Shown: positions 7,786-15,567 of the stretch, in pieces
Layout of the letters: each line of letters opens with the position of its first letter
Position numbering within the stretch: the stretch's first letter is position 1
Source: Candidatus Woesearchaeota archaeon
GTDB taxonomy: Archaea > Nanobdellota > Nanobdellia > Woesearchaeales > UBA119
Length of the DNA stretch: 40,409 nucleotides
NCBI GenBank assembly: GCA_030156615.1
Contig: JASGME010000009.1
Location: 1 to 40,409, forward strand
Direction: 5' to 3'
Made by a program: the position numbers and the translations under genes
The notes under the pieces: generated by a model
What the model was told of the DNA's origin: nothing
The model's input: only the letters and a program-made list of their open reading frames with translations
The model's database searches: none

Positions 7786-10314
7786 ATGGAAAGGGAAATT
7801 AAGGATGGGATGTTTAATGAAGAGCTTACTCCTGCGATGAAACAATTTGTTGAGGTTAAAAAGCAATATCCTGATTGCATAATCTTATTCCGAATGGGGG
7901 ATTTCTACGAAACATTTTATGAGGATGCGAAAACTGCCTCAAGGGTCCTTGATATAACACTGACATCAAGAGGAAAAGGTCAAAAAAAGGCTCCATTAGC
8001 AGGAATTCCATACCATTCGTTAAACATCTATTTGAAGAAACTTCTTTCAAAGGGATATAAGGTTGTTATTGTGGAACAGGTTGAGAACCCTAAAAATGCC
8101 AAAGGAAGGCTTGTTAAAAGGGAAGTTATTAGAGTAATAACACCCGGCACGATAATAGAAGATGATGTTTTAGAGAAAAACGACAACAATTACATAATAA
8201 GTCTTTTTGAGAAAGAAAATAACTATGGATTAGCAACCTGTGATATATCTACAGGAGAATTTCTTGCAACAAAGCTTTCGTCAATAGAAGAACTGCTTTC
8301 CATGCTAAAAAGATATGATGTAAGAGAATGTATAATCCCTGAAAGTCTTGCTATAAACGATGAACTTATTCAGAGGCTTAAAAGGAACAACATATTCATT
8401 AGCTATCTTGATAACTATAACTTTTCATATGAATCAAATATTGAAAAGATTAAGGATTATCTTAATGTAGAAACATTAAAAGGCTATGACATTGATGATG
8501 AGTTGATTGCCAGAAGCGTTGGGGCACTTTTAACATATATTGAAGAAACCCAAAGAGGAAAATTGGCTAACATAACTCAGATTAGAAGGTTATATTCTTC
8601 AGAATATGTAAGCCTTGATGAAACCACGATAAGAAATCTTGAAATCGTGGAAAGTCTCTATGATCATTCTAGGGAATATACGCTCCTTAATGTGATTGAC
8701 AAGACGAGCACGGCAATGGGAAGCAGGCTCTTAAAGAAGATAATTCTAAATCCTTTAAGAAGCACAGAAAAGATAAATCAAAGATTAGATGCGATTGAAG
8801 AATTGATAAAAAATAAGCTAATATGCGATGAGCTTGAATCAATGTTGAAGGAATGCACAGACATAGAAAGGATTGCAAGCAGAATATCTTATAATAGTGC
8901 AACCCCAAGAGACCTGGCTGCATTAAGAAAAACACTTGAGATTATTCCTTCAATAAAGGAAAGAATTGCTTCTTTCAAAACCAGCCTGTTTAATGAGATT
9001 CGCGAGATGCCCGATTTGAGCGAATTTAGAGAATATTTAAGCAGGGCGATTTCAGAAAATCCTCCAATGCGCGTAGGTGAAGGGGGTATTATAAAGAAAG
9101 GCTTTAGTCAAGAGCTTGATGATTTGAGAGAGACAAAATTAAACAGTAAAAGGTTCATAAGAGAACTTGAAGAGAGGGAGCAGAAAAGAATCGGAATAAA
9201 TAATCTAAGAATAAGTTACAATAAGGTCTTAGGATATTACATTCAGTTAGGAAAATCAAATAAAGACAGGGTCCCTGAAGATTACATAATAAAACAGACG
9301 CTTGTTTCAGGGAACAGATATATTACAGAGGAATTAAAAAACCTTGAAGACAAGATTTTCAGTGCTGAGGAAAGAATAACAGAACTTGAAGGAGAAATTC
9401 TTAATGAAATATTTGAGGAAGCAAAGAAGAAAACGCAGGATATTCAAAGAATAGGAAATTCTTTAAGCCTCATTGATTTCTTGGTATCATCTGCATTAGT
9501 TTCTATTGAGAATGATTATACTAGACCAGAGATAAGAGACGAAAAAAGTCCTTTAGAGATTGAAGAAGGAAGACATCCTGTTGTAGAGAAATATATTGAA
9601 GAATTCATCCCGAATAGCATAATGGTAAAGCCGGGCGAATTAATAATCCTGACAGGACCAAACATGGCAGGGAAATCAACATTTATGAGACAGATTGCAT
9701 TGATTACTCTAATGGCTCATGTCGGCCTTTTTGTTCCAGCAAAAAAAGCCATAATAAGCAATGTTGATAAGATTTTTACAAGGGTTGGTGCTTATGATGT
9801 TCTTAGCAAGGGCCAAAGCACATTTATGGTTGAGATGGCTGAGGCTGCGAACATTGTAAATAATGCAACTAGCAACTCCCTGATTTTAATTGATGAGTTA
9901 GGAAGAGGAACATCAACATTTGACGGGGTAAGCCTTGCATGGTCTATTGCAGAGTATATATACAAAAAGATTAAAGCAAAAACAATATTCGCTACTCATT
10001 ATCATGTATTAAACAAGCTCGGAGAAGAATATAGCAACATCTCAAATTATAATATACTTGTAAAGGAAACTGAGGAGGGGATTTTATTTTTAAGAAGGAT
10101 TGTAAAGGGCAGCACAGATAAAAGCTATGGGATTCATGTGGCTAAATTAGCCGGGATTCCAAACGAGATTATTGAAAGGGCAAAGGAGATGCAAAAGAAG
10201 TTTACAGACGAGGATGTTATGCTAAAGGCAGCAAAAGGAATTAAAGAAGAGAAACAATCACTTCTTTCTGATTGGAGCATGTTGAAAGATGGGACAAATA
10301 AAAAAACTTCCTGA
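7786..10314 (+). CDS. mutS: DNA mismatch recognition ATPase MutS
   Basis: Full-length MutS1-type protein (842 residues from ATG 7786; a GTG lies one codon upstream). Domain I carries the mismatch-stacking motif GDFYETF (FYE about 40-42). The connector, lever and clamp domains follow, and the ABC ATPase has Walker A GPNMAGKST (about 624-632), Walker B LILIDELGRGTS (about 699-710) and the switch FATHYH. A TATA-like ATTTAAAAC (7754-7762) about 28 nt before the ATG and no SD suggest a leaderless message. mutL starts 26 bp before the mutS stop, so the two are translationally coupled. MutS1/MutL is typically bacterial and patchy in archaea, so acquisition from bacteria is likely. Confidence 0.97.
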   Translation: MEREIKDGMFNEELTPAMKQFVEVKKQYPDCIILFRMGDFYETFYEDAKTASRVLDITLTSRGKGQKKAPLAGIPYHSLNIYLKKLLSKGYKVVIVEQVENPKNAKGRLVKREVIRVITPGTIIEDDVLEKNDNNYIISLFEKENNYGLATCDISTGEFLATKLSSIEELLSMLKRYDVRECIIPESLAINDELIQRLKRNNIFISYLDNYNFSYESNIEKIKDYLNVETLKGYDIDDELIARSVGALLTYIEETQRGKLANITQIRRLYSSEYVSLDETTIRNLEIVESLYDHSREYTLLNVIDKTSTAMGSRLLKKIILNPLRSTEKINQRLDAIEELIKNKLICDELESMLKECTDIERIASRISYNSATPRDLAALRKTLEIIPSIKERIASFKTSLFNEIREMPDLSEFREYLSRAISENPPMRVGEGGIIKKGFSQELDDLRETKLNSKRFIRELEEREQKRIGINNLRISYNKVLGYYIQLGKSNKDRVPEDYIIKQTLVSGNRYITEELKNLEDKIFSAEERITELEGEILNEIFEEAKKKTQDIQRIGNSLSLIDFLVSSALVSIENDYTRPEIRDEKSPLEIEEGRHPVVEKYIEEFIPNSIMVKPGELIILTGPNMAGKSTFMRQIALITLMAHVGLFVPAKKAIISNVDKIFTRVGAYDVLSKGQSTFMVEMAEAANIVNNATSNSLILIDELGRGTSTFDGVSLAWSIAEYIYKKIKAKTIFATHYHVLNKLGEEYSNISNYNILVKETEEGILFLRRIVKGSTDKSYGIHVAKLAGIPNEIIERAKEMQKKFTDEDVMLKAAKGIKEEKQSLLSDWSMLKDGTNKKTS

Positions 10315-12046
10315 GGAACTGGTTGCCAAGATTGCAGCAGGTGAGGTTATTGAAAGGCCTGCCTCTGTTGTAAAAGAGCTTGTTGAGAATTCAATTGATG
10401 CAAAGGCAGATAAGATAAGTGTTGTAGTTAAAAACGGTGGAAAGGACGAGATAAGGGTTAGTGATAATGGAATTGGGATGAGCAAAAATGACCTTGAGTT
10501 AAGTATAGAAAGACATGCAACGAGCAAAATAAATAATGAAGAAGATTTGTATGAAATTAAAACGCTTGGTTTTAGAGGGGAAGCCCTTGCTTCAATTGCT
10601 TCTGTTTCAAACCTAAGCATAATCACAAAAAAAGCTGATGAGAATACTGGATTTAGACTTCAATATCCTGAATATAAAATAGAAGAAGTAGCTGCTCCAA
10701 ACGGCACTACGGTAATTGTTAAGGATTTATTCTATAATACGCCTGCAAGGAAAAAATATCTCAAATCAGAAGCAACTGAATTAAATCGTATAATGGATAT
10801 TATGATTGATGTGGCTCTTGCAAACAAAGAGATAGAGTTTAGACTTTATAAAGATAAAACACTTCTTCTTCAGGCTCCAAAGGGGATTGATGATATATCA
10901 AGGATTAGCTACATCTATAATGATTATATCGCTAAGAATCTGATTCCAATACACTTTGAGAACGAGTTTATTAAAATAGAAGGTTACGCAGGGAAACCGA
11001 CAGTAGCAAGGGGAAGTTCCGATTATCAAAGGGTTTTTGTGAATAACAGGGCCGTAAAGTCAAAACTAATTATAGATGCAGCAACAGAGGCATATCAGGC
11101 AATGCTCTTCCTAAAAAGAAAACCTGTTCTAATCATAAAAATCTATATTGATCCCAGAAGAATTGATGTTAATGTTCATCCTACAAAGAAAGAGGTAAGG
11201 TTTGACAATGAGCAGCTTGTCTATTTTTCTGTGCATGAAGCAGTTAAGAATGCACTTGATAAGAGCAATCTGATTGAAAAAGGAGGTTTTTCGTATTCTT
11301 TTCATAAGAAAGACAGGAGCTTTGGAAAGAATAATGCAATGGGACAAAAGGCAAAATATCCTATGCTTAAAGAGTATAATCGGCCTTTGTATGCTTCTTC
11401 AGTGAATGAAGAAAATCAAGAGATGAAAGATGAAATAGATAGAACAGTAGAAGAGAAAAAATCAGCAAAAAAATATAGAATACTTGGACAGATTCACAAA
11501 ACATACATTGTTGCAGAATCTGATGAAGGACTAGTCATTATTGATCAACATGCGGCTCATGAAAGGATAAATTATGAAAAGGTCAGGAGAGAATTTTATA
11601 ATGCAAAGGTAGAATCTCAAATGCTTATCAAATCTGTGGTTTTAAACTTAGGGATACCAAAAGCAGAAATGCTAAACGAAAGGAAAGATTATCTAAAGAG
11701 GCTAGGCTTTGAAATAAATGAATTTGGAAAAGGAGAAATTATTGTAAGAGGTATTCCAAGCATACTCAAAAGCATGAAAGAGGATGAAATAAGCTCAATA
11801 ATTGAAGAAATGATTGAAAGCTTTAAGGATAAGAAGCCTCAGCAATTTATAGATGAAAGAAATCTTTATACGATTGCATGCAGAATGTCTATAAAGGCAG
11901 GGGATGAATTGAATATTATGCAGATGAAAGATTTGATGGAAAGGCTGTTCAAATGTGAGAATGCCTTCACATGCCCACACGGAAGACCTACGATAATAGA
12001 ATTAAGTGAAGCTGAACTTGAAAAGTTATTCAAAAGAAGAGCTTAA
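10289..12046 (+). CDS. mutL: Mismatch repair protein MutL with endonuclease motif
   Basis: A GHKL ATPase that couples mismatch recognition to strand incision. The N-terminal domain shows the catalytic Glu33 in ELVENSIDA, DNGIGM (59-64) and GFRGEAL (94-100). After a variable linker (about 335-395) the C-terminal domain carries DQHAAHERINYE (419-430), which exactly fits the DQHA(X)2E(X)4E metal-binding endonuclease motif, together with ACR (530-532) and CPHGRP (562-567). It should therefore nick DNA itself, as in MutH-less bacteria. It overlaps mutS by 26 bp. Its TAA shares a TTAA palindrome with the stop of the convergent pilin-like gene. Confidence 0.97.
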   Translation: MGQIKKLPEELVAKIAAGEVIERPASVVKELVENSIDAKADKISVVVKNGGKDEIRVSDNGIGMSKNDLELSIERHATSKINNEEDLYEIKTLGFRGEALASIASVSNLSIITKKADENTGFRLQYPEYKIEEVAAPNGTTVIVKDLFYNTPARKKYLKSEATELNRIMDIMIDVALANKEIEFRLYKDKTLLLQAPKGIDDISRISYIYNDYIAKNLIPIHFENEFIKIEGYAGKPTVARGSSDYQRVFVNNRAVKSKLIIDAATEAYQAMLFLKRKPVLIIKIYIDPRRIDVNVHPTKKEVRFDNEQLVYFSVHEAVKNALDKSNLIEKGGFSYSFHKKDRSFGKNNAMGQKAKYPMLKEYNRPLYASSVNEENQEMKDEIDRTVEEKKSAKKYRILGQIHKTYIVAESDEGLVIIDQHAAHERINYEKVRREFYNAKVESQMLIKSVVLNLGIPKAEMLNERKDYLKRLGFEINEFGKGEIIVRGIPSILKSMKEDEISSIIEEMIESFKDKKPQQFIDERNLYTIACRMSIKAGDELNIMQMKDLMERLFKCENAFTCPHGRPTIIELSEAELEKLFKRRA

Positions 12047-12504
12047 CTTTGCTCCATAAGCTGATTACACTTGATCATTTCTGTTTTTAAATCTTCATCA
12101 TCACTAAGGATTAAGCCATCTGCTCCTATACCGTAAACAAAAGAACCATTCTTAAGCCTAACCGGAACAAGATTATGATCGGAATTCTCAAAAAAGATGC
12201 AGAAATCGTAATCAAGGTTTAATTCTTTCTTTATTTTTTCATAGTTCTCTGCATACTGTGAAGTATTGGCAAGATCCTGCAGTCTTTCAAGGTCAATAAT
12301 ATTTTGGGGGGTTACAAACCCATACTTATTATCATTGCTAATCGTAAAGAACTGATCTGCATCCTGAATTATTGTAAAGAGTTTTTCTTCACTTAGCTCA
12401 CCAACCCTAGCAAATGTCATAGAATAGATTAAAATAAATAGCCCCACAAATATCAATACGGCAAACAAGATATCCATTGACCAAACCTGCCCTTTCTTGT
12501 TCAT
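12043..12504 (-). CDS. Class III-signal pilin-like protein, third of three
   Basis: A 153-residue protein with the short N-terminus MNKKGQVWSMDILF followed by one hydrophobic helix (about 11-30) and a soluble domain. Basic residues, then GQ, then a hydrophobic stretch with an acidic residue at about +5, match the class III signal used by archaeal prepilin peptidase. The soluble part is rich in Asp/Glu and contains no catalytic motif I can recognise. It follows the other two pilin-like genes by 3 bp. Likely a minor pilin or pseudopilin of an archaeal type IV pilus-like structure; no assembly ATPase or peptidase is in view. Confidence 0.6.
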   Translation of the reverse strand: MNKKGQVWSMDILFAVLIFVGLFILIYSMTFARVGELSEEKLFTIIQDADQFFTISNDNKYGFVTPQNIIDLERLQDLANTSQYAENYEKIKKELNLDYDFCIFFENSDHNLVPVRLKNGSFVYGIGADGLILSDDEDLKTEMIKCNQLMEQS

Positions 12505-12507
12505 TGA

Positions 12508-12921
12508 TTAACCTCTTGTGATATTAACGAAATTATCTCCTTTATATATAAAGTTAGCGCCTGGTCCGATTTCTCCGCTGACATTATAATAAAAAGCTAC
12601 CGTTGCTGCTGAAAGATCGGAGTATGGAAAAAATACTGAAATCATTGAAGCATTTTCAGCAGTGTCTAATATTATCTCGTATTCATTTCTGCCGAGTTTG
12701 AAAGGAAGCATAATTTCTCTGCTATAGCCGGCATGAGCTTTTATAGCAAAGTTTATTTCTTCTTCTAAATAACGAGCGAGATCTTCTAATCCAAGAATGC
12801 TTGATTTCCTTTGCATATTGTAGAACTGTTCATAAACTGCAACAGTGAAAAAAGAGAAGAACAAAAAGGCAAAGGCAAATACCAATGCAAGTTCAACGGC
12901 AGCCTGGGTTCGTTTTGACAT
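12508..12921 (-). CDS. Class III-signal pilin-like protein, second of three
   Basis: 137 residues. MSKRTQAAVELALVFAF shows a basic N-terminus, a QxxxE-type processing site (cleavage predicted before the Q) and a continuous hydrophobic helix. The remainder is predicted to be beta-rich, with potential N-glycosylation sequons (NAS, NVS, NIT). Only 1 bp separates it from the upstream gene and 3 bp from the downstream one, so the three are one transcript. Function as a pilus or pseudopilus subunit is inferred from the signal architecture. Confidence 0.65.
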   Translation of the reverse strand: MSKRTQAAVELALVFAFAFLFFSFFTVAVYEQFYNMQRKSSILGLEDLARYLEEEINFAIKAHAGYSREIMLPFKLGRNEYEIILDTAENASMISVFFPYSDLSAATVAFYYNVSGEIGPGANFIYKGDNFVNITRG

Positions 12922-12922
12922 C

Positions 12923-13366
12923 TTAATCCAAAATAGTTATATTAACGATCTGTTCTTCATCAAGATAAACTGAATCAAATCTTACAGTGATTATTCCTTC
13001 CTGAAGTGGCCTGTTCAGATTAACATTGATTGGATAGTATGTTGAGAAAGAGAAATTTGTTTTATCAGGCAGAATGAATATGATGTCTTGATTATTGTAA
13101 CCTCCTGCTGTTATGTTTTCTAATGGCGTTGGCACCCTTTGCTGAGCCGTGATCCTTGCAGGAACACCTATGTTATATACCTTTTCAACATTCTCCAAAA
13201 AAAAGTTCCCCAATGTTTCCAACTGCTGTTTCTTCGTCTGTTCTGTTTCTCCAACCATTGAATTATATCCTATAAACAAAACTGGAATAAATAAGGCAAT
13301 TATGATTACTACTGTAAGCAAATATTCCATTGAAAACTGAGATCTCTTTATTCTGTTTAATATCAT
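12923..13366 (-). CDS. Class III-signal pilin-like protein, first of three
   Basis: 147 residues. IKRSQFSMEYLLTVVIII is a textbook archaeal class III signal (QFSMEYLL) with a hydrophobic helix to about residue 30. The soluble domain contains NIT and NFS sequons. A TATA-like CTTTATAAATTG on minus lies about 27 nt upstream of ATG 13366, giving a leaderless start and the promoter of the three-gene operon. The products probably assemble together in a type IV-like filament or surface structure. Confidence 0.7.
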   Translation of the reverse strand: MILNRIKRSQFSMEYLLTVVIIIALFIPVLFIGYNSMVGETEQTKKQQLETLGNFFLENVEKVYNIGVPARITAQQRVPTPLENITAGGYNNQDIIFILPDKTNFSFSTYYPINVNLNRPLQEGIITVRFDSVYLDEEQIVNITILD

Positions 13367-13457
13367 ATTAAGAATTATGGGAGAACAATTTATAAAGGTT
13401 TGTATCTATTTAAAAGTAATCAAGAGAAGATAAAAAATCTTATTATTTAGAATAAAT

Positions 13458-13601
13458 ATGCTAAAGAATTACCTGAAAAACAATATAAATATTATAGCAA
13501 TTCTATTAATATTGCTTATTGCAATTATTGTATTGATATTCGCTAAAAGCATGTATCGATTTGATGTGATTATTTTTAGGATAATTGAAGGAATAGCTTA
13601 G
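13458..13601 (+). CDS. 47-residue single-pass membrane peptide (unrecognised)
   Basis: A short reading frame starting MLKNYLKNN, followed by a strongly hydrophobic stretch (about 10-29, Ile/Leu-rich) and a basic juxtamembrane segment AKSMYRF, ending at TAG. A positive N-terminus plus one helix is coherent for a small membrane protein. It fills an otherwise empty gap between the pilin operon and radC. No SD or clear TATA was found, so expression is uncertain. Confidence 0.35.
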   Translation: MLKNYLKNNINIIAILLILLIAIIVLIFAKSMYRFDVIIFRIIEGIA

Positions 13602-13610
13602 CCAATATAA

Positions 13611-14288
13611 TCAATTATTTAACAAACCATTCTCTTTAAAACTAAAAAATCCTTCGGATGCTACTATAACATGATCCAATAGATTCAGGCTCATCATATT
13701 TGATAATTTTTTTATAAGCATAGTAATCTCTTTATCTTCTTGGGAGGGGGTAGGATCTCCAGAGGGATGATTATGAACCAGTATGATTGAAACAGCACTT
13801 TGTCTTATTGCTTCCTTAAAAATCTCTCTTGGATGGACAATTGATTCATTTATTGTTCCTTTAAATAATAGCTTTTTTGAAATTATCTTGTTTGCAGAAT
13901 TCAGGCAGAGAAGAAACACATTTTCCTGATCTTCATGTCTTAAAATTGGCAGCATTATGTTGTATATATCCTCAGGCGATTTAACCTTTGTAAAAGTCTC
14001 ATTGGATGACATGTTCATTCTCTTTGCTAATTCAGTCACGGCTTTTATCTGACATGCCTTTGCCATCCCTATACCATTTACCCTCAAGAGCTCCTGAATA
14101 GAAACCTTAGAGAGTTGATCAAAGTTATATCTTGAAAGAAGGGCATTGCTAATCTCTAAAACATTGTTGTTTTTGCTGCCACTGCCAAAGATTATGGCAA
14201 AGAGCTCTGCGTTGCTCAATGCAGATTCCCCCTGTTCAAATAATCTTTCTCTTGGTCTGTCTGAGGCAATGATTTCCTTAACTTTCAT
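13611..14288 (-). CDS. radC: RadC/JAB-domain protein
   Basis: A 225-residue RadC family protein. An N-terminal UPF0758 helical region includes a helix-hairpin-helix (VNGIGMAKACQIKA, about 70-83). The C-terminal MPN/JAB-like domain has the metal ligands HNHPSGDPTPSQED (172-185). Despite the name, a role in recombination repair is not established; the domain is a metallo-hydrolase-like fold often found with mobile DNA. TATA-like AT-rich sequence about 27 nt upstream suggests a leaderless start at ATG 14288. The family is mostly bacterial, so transfer is likely. Confidence 0.93.
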   Translation of the reverse strand: MKVKEIIASDRPRERLFEQGESALSNAELFAIIFGSGSKNNNVLEISNALLSRYNFDQLSKVSIQELLRVNGIGMAKACQIKAVTELAKRMNMSSNETFTKVKSPEDIYNIMLPILRHEDQENVFLLCLNSANKIISKKLLFKGTINESIVHPREIFKEAIRQSAVSIILVHNHPSGDPTPSQEDKEITMLIKKLSNMMSLNLLDHVIVASEGFFSFKENGLLNN

Positions 14289-14379
14289 AATGCATATTGA
14301 TGAGGTTTAATTTAAGAATTCAATTGTTTTAAAATTGTGAATCTCACGAGAAATAAAAGGACTTGCTGTAAAGAATGAT

Positions 14380-14652
14380 TTATTCTATCATGATTGCCTT
14401 GCCATTTTTTAATGCATCGGCGATTTTTCTTCTTGCTGATTTTAGTGTTCTAAAGAAGCTTGGTTGAGAAACTCCCATCTTTTGAGCTGCTTCAACCTGA
14501 TTTAATTCGTCTATTTCTATTAAAATAAAAGAAGAGAGTTCTTCCTTGCTTAGAACAACTACCTCAAGATCTCGTATAGGAATTCCCTGAGGTTTAAAAT
14601 AGGTAACCTTTGGATTAAAATTGATCCTCCGTCTTAATCTTGGCCTTGGCAT
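14380..14652 (-). CDS. DUF134 (UPF0251) predicted DNA-binding protein
   Basis: 90 residues beginning MPRPRLRRRI, then FKPQGIPIRDLEVVVLSKEEL and a helix-turn-helix (about 50-78: LNQVEAAQKMGVSQPSFFRTLKSARRK in two helices). This is the DUF134 family, thought to be a sigma-region-4-like or HTH regulator. A TATA box (CTTTATAAATC, minus 14673-14683) is centred 26 nt before the ATG, implying a leaderless transcript. It is divergent from the DUF5320 gene; such neighbours are common in archaea and anaerobes, so it may regulate that gene or itself. Confidence 0.85.
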   Translation of the reverse strand: MPRPRLRRRINFNPKVTYFKPQGIPIRDLEVVVLSKEELSSFILIEIDELNQVEAAQKMGVSQPSFFRTLKSARRKIADALKNGKAIMIE

Positions 14653-14781
14653 ACCAAAAAGGAGAATCTTTGATTTATAAAGTTGTTGTTAATGAAACAA
14701 GCAGTTATGAATAATAATCTGAAACACCTAAATACTATTTATGCTAACAAAATGAATAATAATTCGTTTGGAGGTAAAAAA

Positions 14782-15030
14782 ATGCCAAATATGGTTAGAA
14801 CTGGACCAATTGGAGAAGGTCCTATGACTGGTCGAGGCCTTGGAAGATGTTCTTCTAGAAGATACGCTGGAAACGGAAGAGTTGACTTCGGAAGAGGATT
14901 TATAAGAGTTCTTGGACGGGGATTTAGAGGTTATAGAAATGCCCCATTAGACATTGAGACTGAAAAAAAGGAACTTGAAGCAGAGAAAAAACTAATTGAA
15001 GAGAGATTAGCAGAATTAGAGAAGAGATAG
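14782..15030 (+). CDS. DUF5320 family small protein
   Basis: An 82-residue protein starting MPNMVRTGPIGEGPMTGRGLGRC, the Gly/Met-rich DUF5320 signature, followed by an Arg/Gly-rich middle and a C-terminal charged coiled coil (about 58-82, ETEKKELEAEKKLIEERL). The start at 14782 is chosen because GGAGGT lies 6 nt upstream and the family begins here; a longer in-frame extension to 14683 lacks support. Family members usually sit with DUF134 and NifX/NifB-like or Mrp proteins. No function is established. Confidence 0.85.
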   Translation: MPNMVRTGPIGEGPMTGRGLGRCSSRRYAGNGRVDFGRGFIRVLGRGFRGYRNAPLDIETEKKELEAEKKLIEERLAELEKR

Positions 15031-15050
15031 ACAACTCAGTCAGGCCGTAA

Positions 15051-15066
15051 TTTTTTATTTTTTTTA
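15051..15066 (+). terminator. T-rich terminator after DUF5320
   Basis: A run of TTTTTTATTTTTTTTA begins 20 nt after the stop codon, consistent with archaeal oligo-T-dependent termination. No strong stem precedes it. Confidence 0.5.
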
Positions 15067-15170
15067 TTTATTATTCTAATATTTTCATTAATACCTCAAT
15101 ATTCACTTCTATACTGTTTATACTCCGATTGATTGTTTTTCTTAATTATGTTAGATAAAAATAGGAAAGA

Positions 15171-15241
15171 TTTAAAAAGGTAGGGCACTGACTAATTTTG
15201 TTAGGGCAAGACTCTAACTAAAGTAAAAAGTTGTGAGAAAA
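15171..15241 (+). promoter_or_regulatory. Cold-shock gene promoter and leader
   Basis: TTTAAAAAGG (15171-15180) is a plausible TATA box, placing initiation near 15200 and a leader of about 40 nt. The leader holds the imperfect inverted repeat GTTAG...CTAAC (around 15200-15218), a repeated TAGGGCA, and GTGAG 4-5 nt before ATG 15242 as the SD. Temperature-sensitive leader structures are known for bacterial csp genes; whether this one behaves so is inference. Confidence 0.4.
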
Positions 15242-15439
15242 ATGGAAGGAACAGTAAAGTGGTTTAATAGCAAGAAAGGCTATGGCTTTGTAAAAGGCGA
15301 TGATGGAGAGGATTACTTTGTCCATCATACACAAGTACCAAGAGGCGTTTTCTTAAAGGAAAACGATAAGGTTACATTTGAACCTGCCGATACAGACAGG
15401 GGAAAACAAGCGCAGAATCTTGAGATTCAAAGGGATTAA
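15242..15439 (+). CDS. Cold-shock domain protein (CspA type)
   Basis: 65 residues from ATG 15242: MEGTVKWFNSKKGYGFV with RNP1 (KGYGFV) and RNP2-like YFVHH, the complete OB-fold of bacterial-type Csp. It should bind single-stranded nucleic acid and melt RNA structure at low temperature. The GTG at 15233 is in frame, but its GTGAG is better read as the SD for the ATG, and the family begins MxGTVKWFN. It is flanked by T-rich sequence on both sides, hence monocistronic. Confidence 0.93.
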   Translation: MEGTVKWFNSKKGYGFVKGDDGEDYFVHHTQVPRGVFLKENDKVTFEPADTDRGKQAQNLEIQRD

Positions 15440-15464
15440 GAATTTTGATTCCTTAGGCTCAGAA

Positions 15465-15478
15465 ATTTTTTCTTTTTA
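15465..15478 (+). terminator. T-rich terminator after the cold-shock gene
   Basis: ATTTTTTCTTTTTA lies 25 nt downstream of the stop codon and fits archaeal T-tract termination. Confidence 0.45.
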
Positions 15479-15567
15479 TGATTTATTTTTAATTATCTAA
15501 CTTGTTCTGATTAGTTTTAATCATAAAATAAATAAATATTTAAAAAACAAGGCTTTTCAAAATATAA

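Noticed and set aside
14683-14781. Upstream extension of the DUF5320 protein
   Set aside because: The family starts MPxxxRTGP and a GGAGGT site directly precedes ATG 14782.
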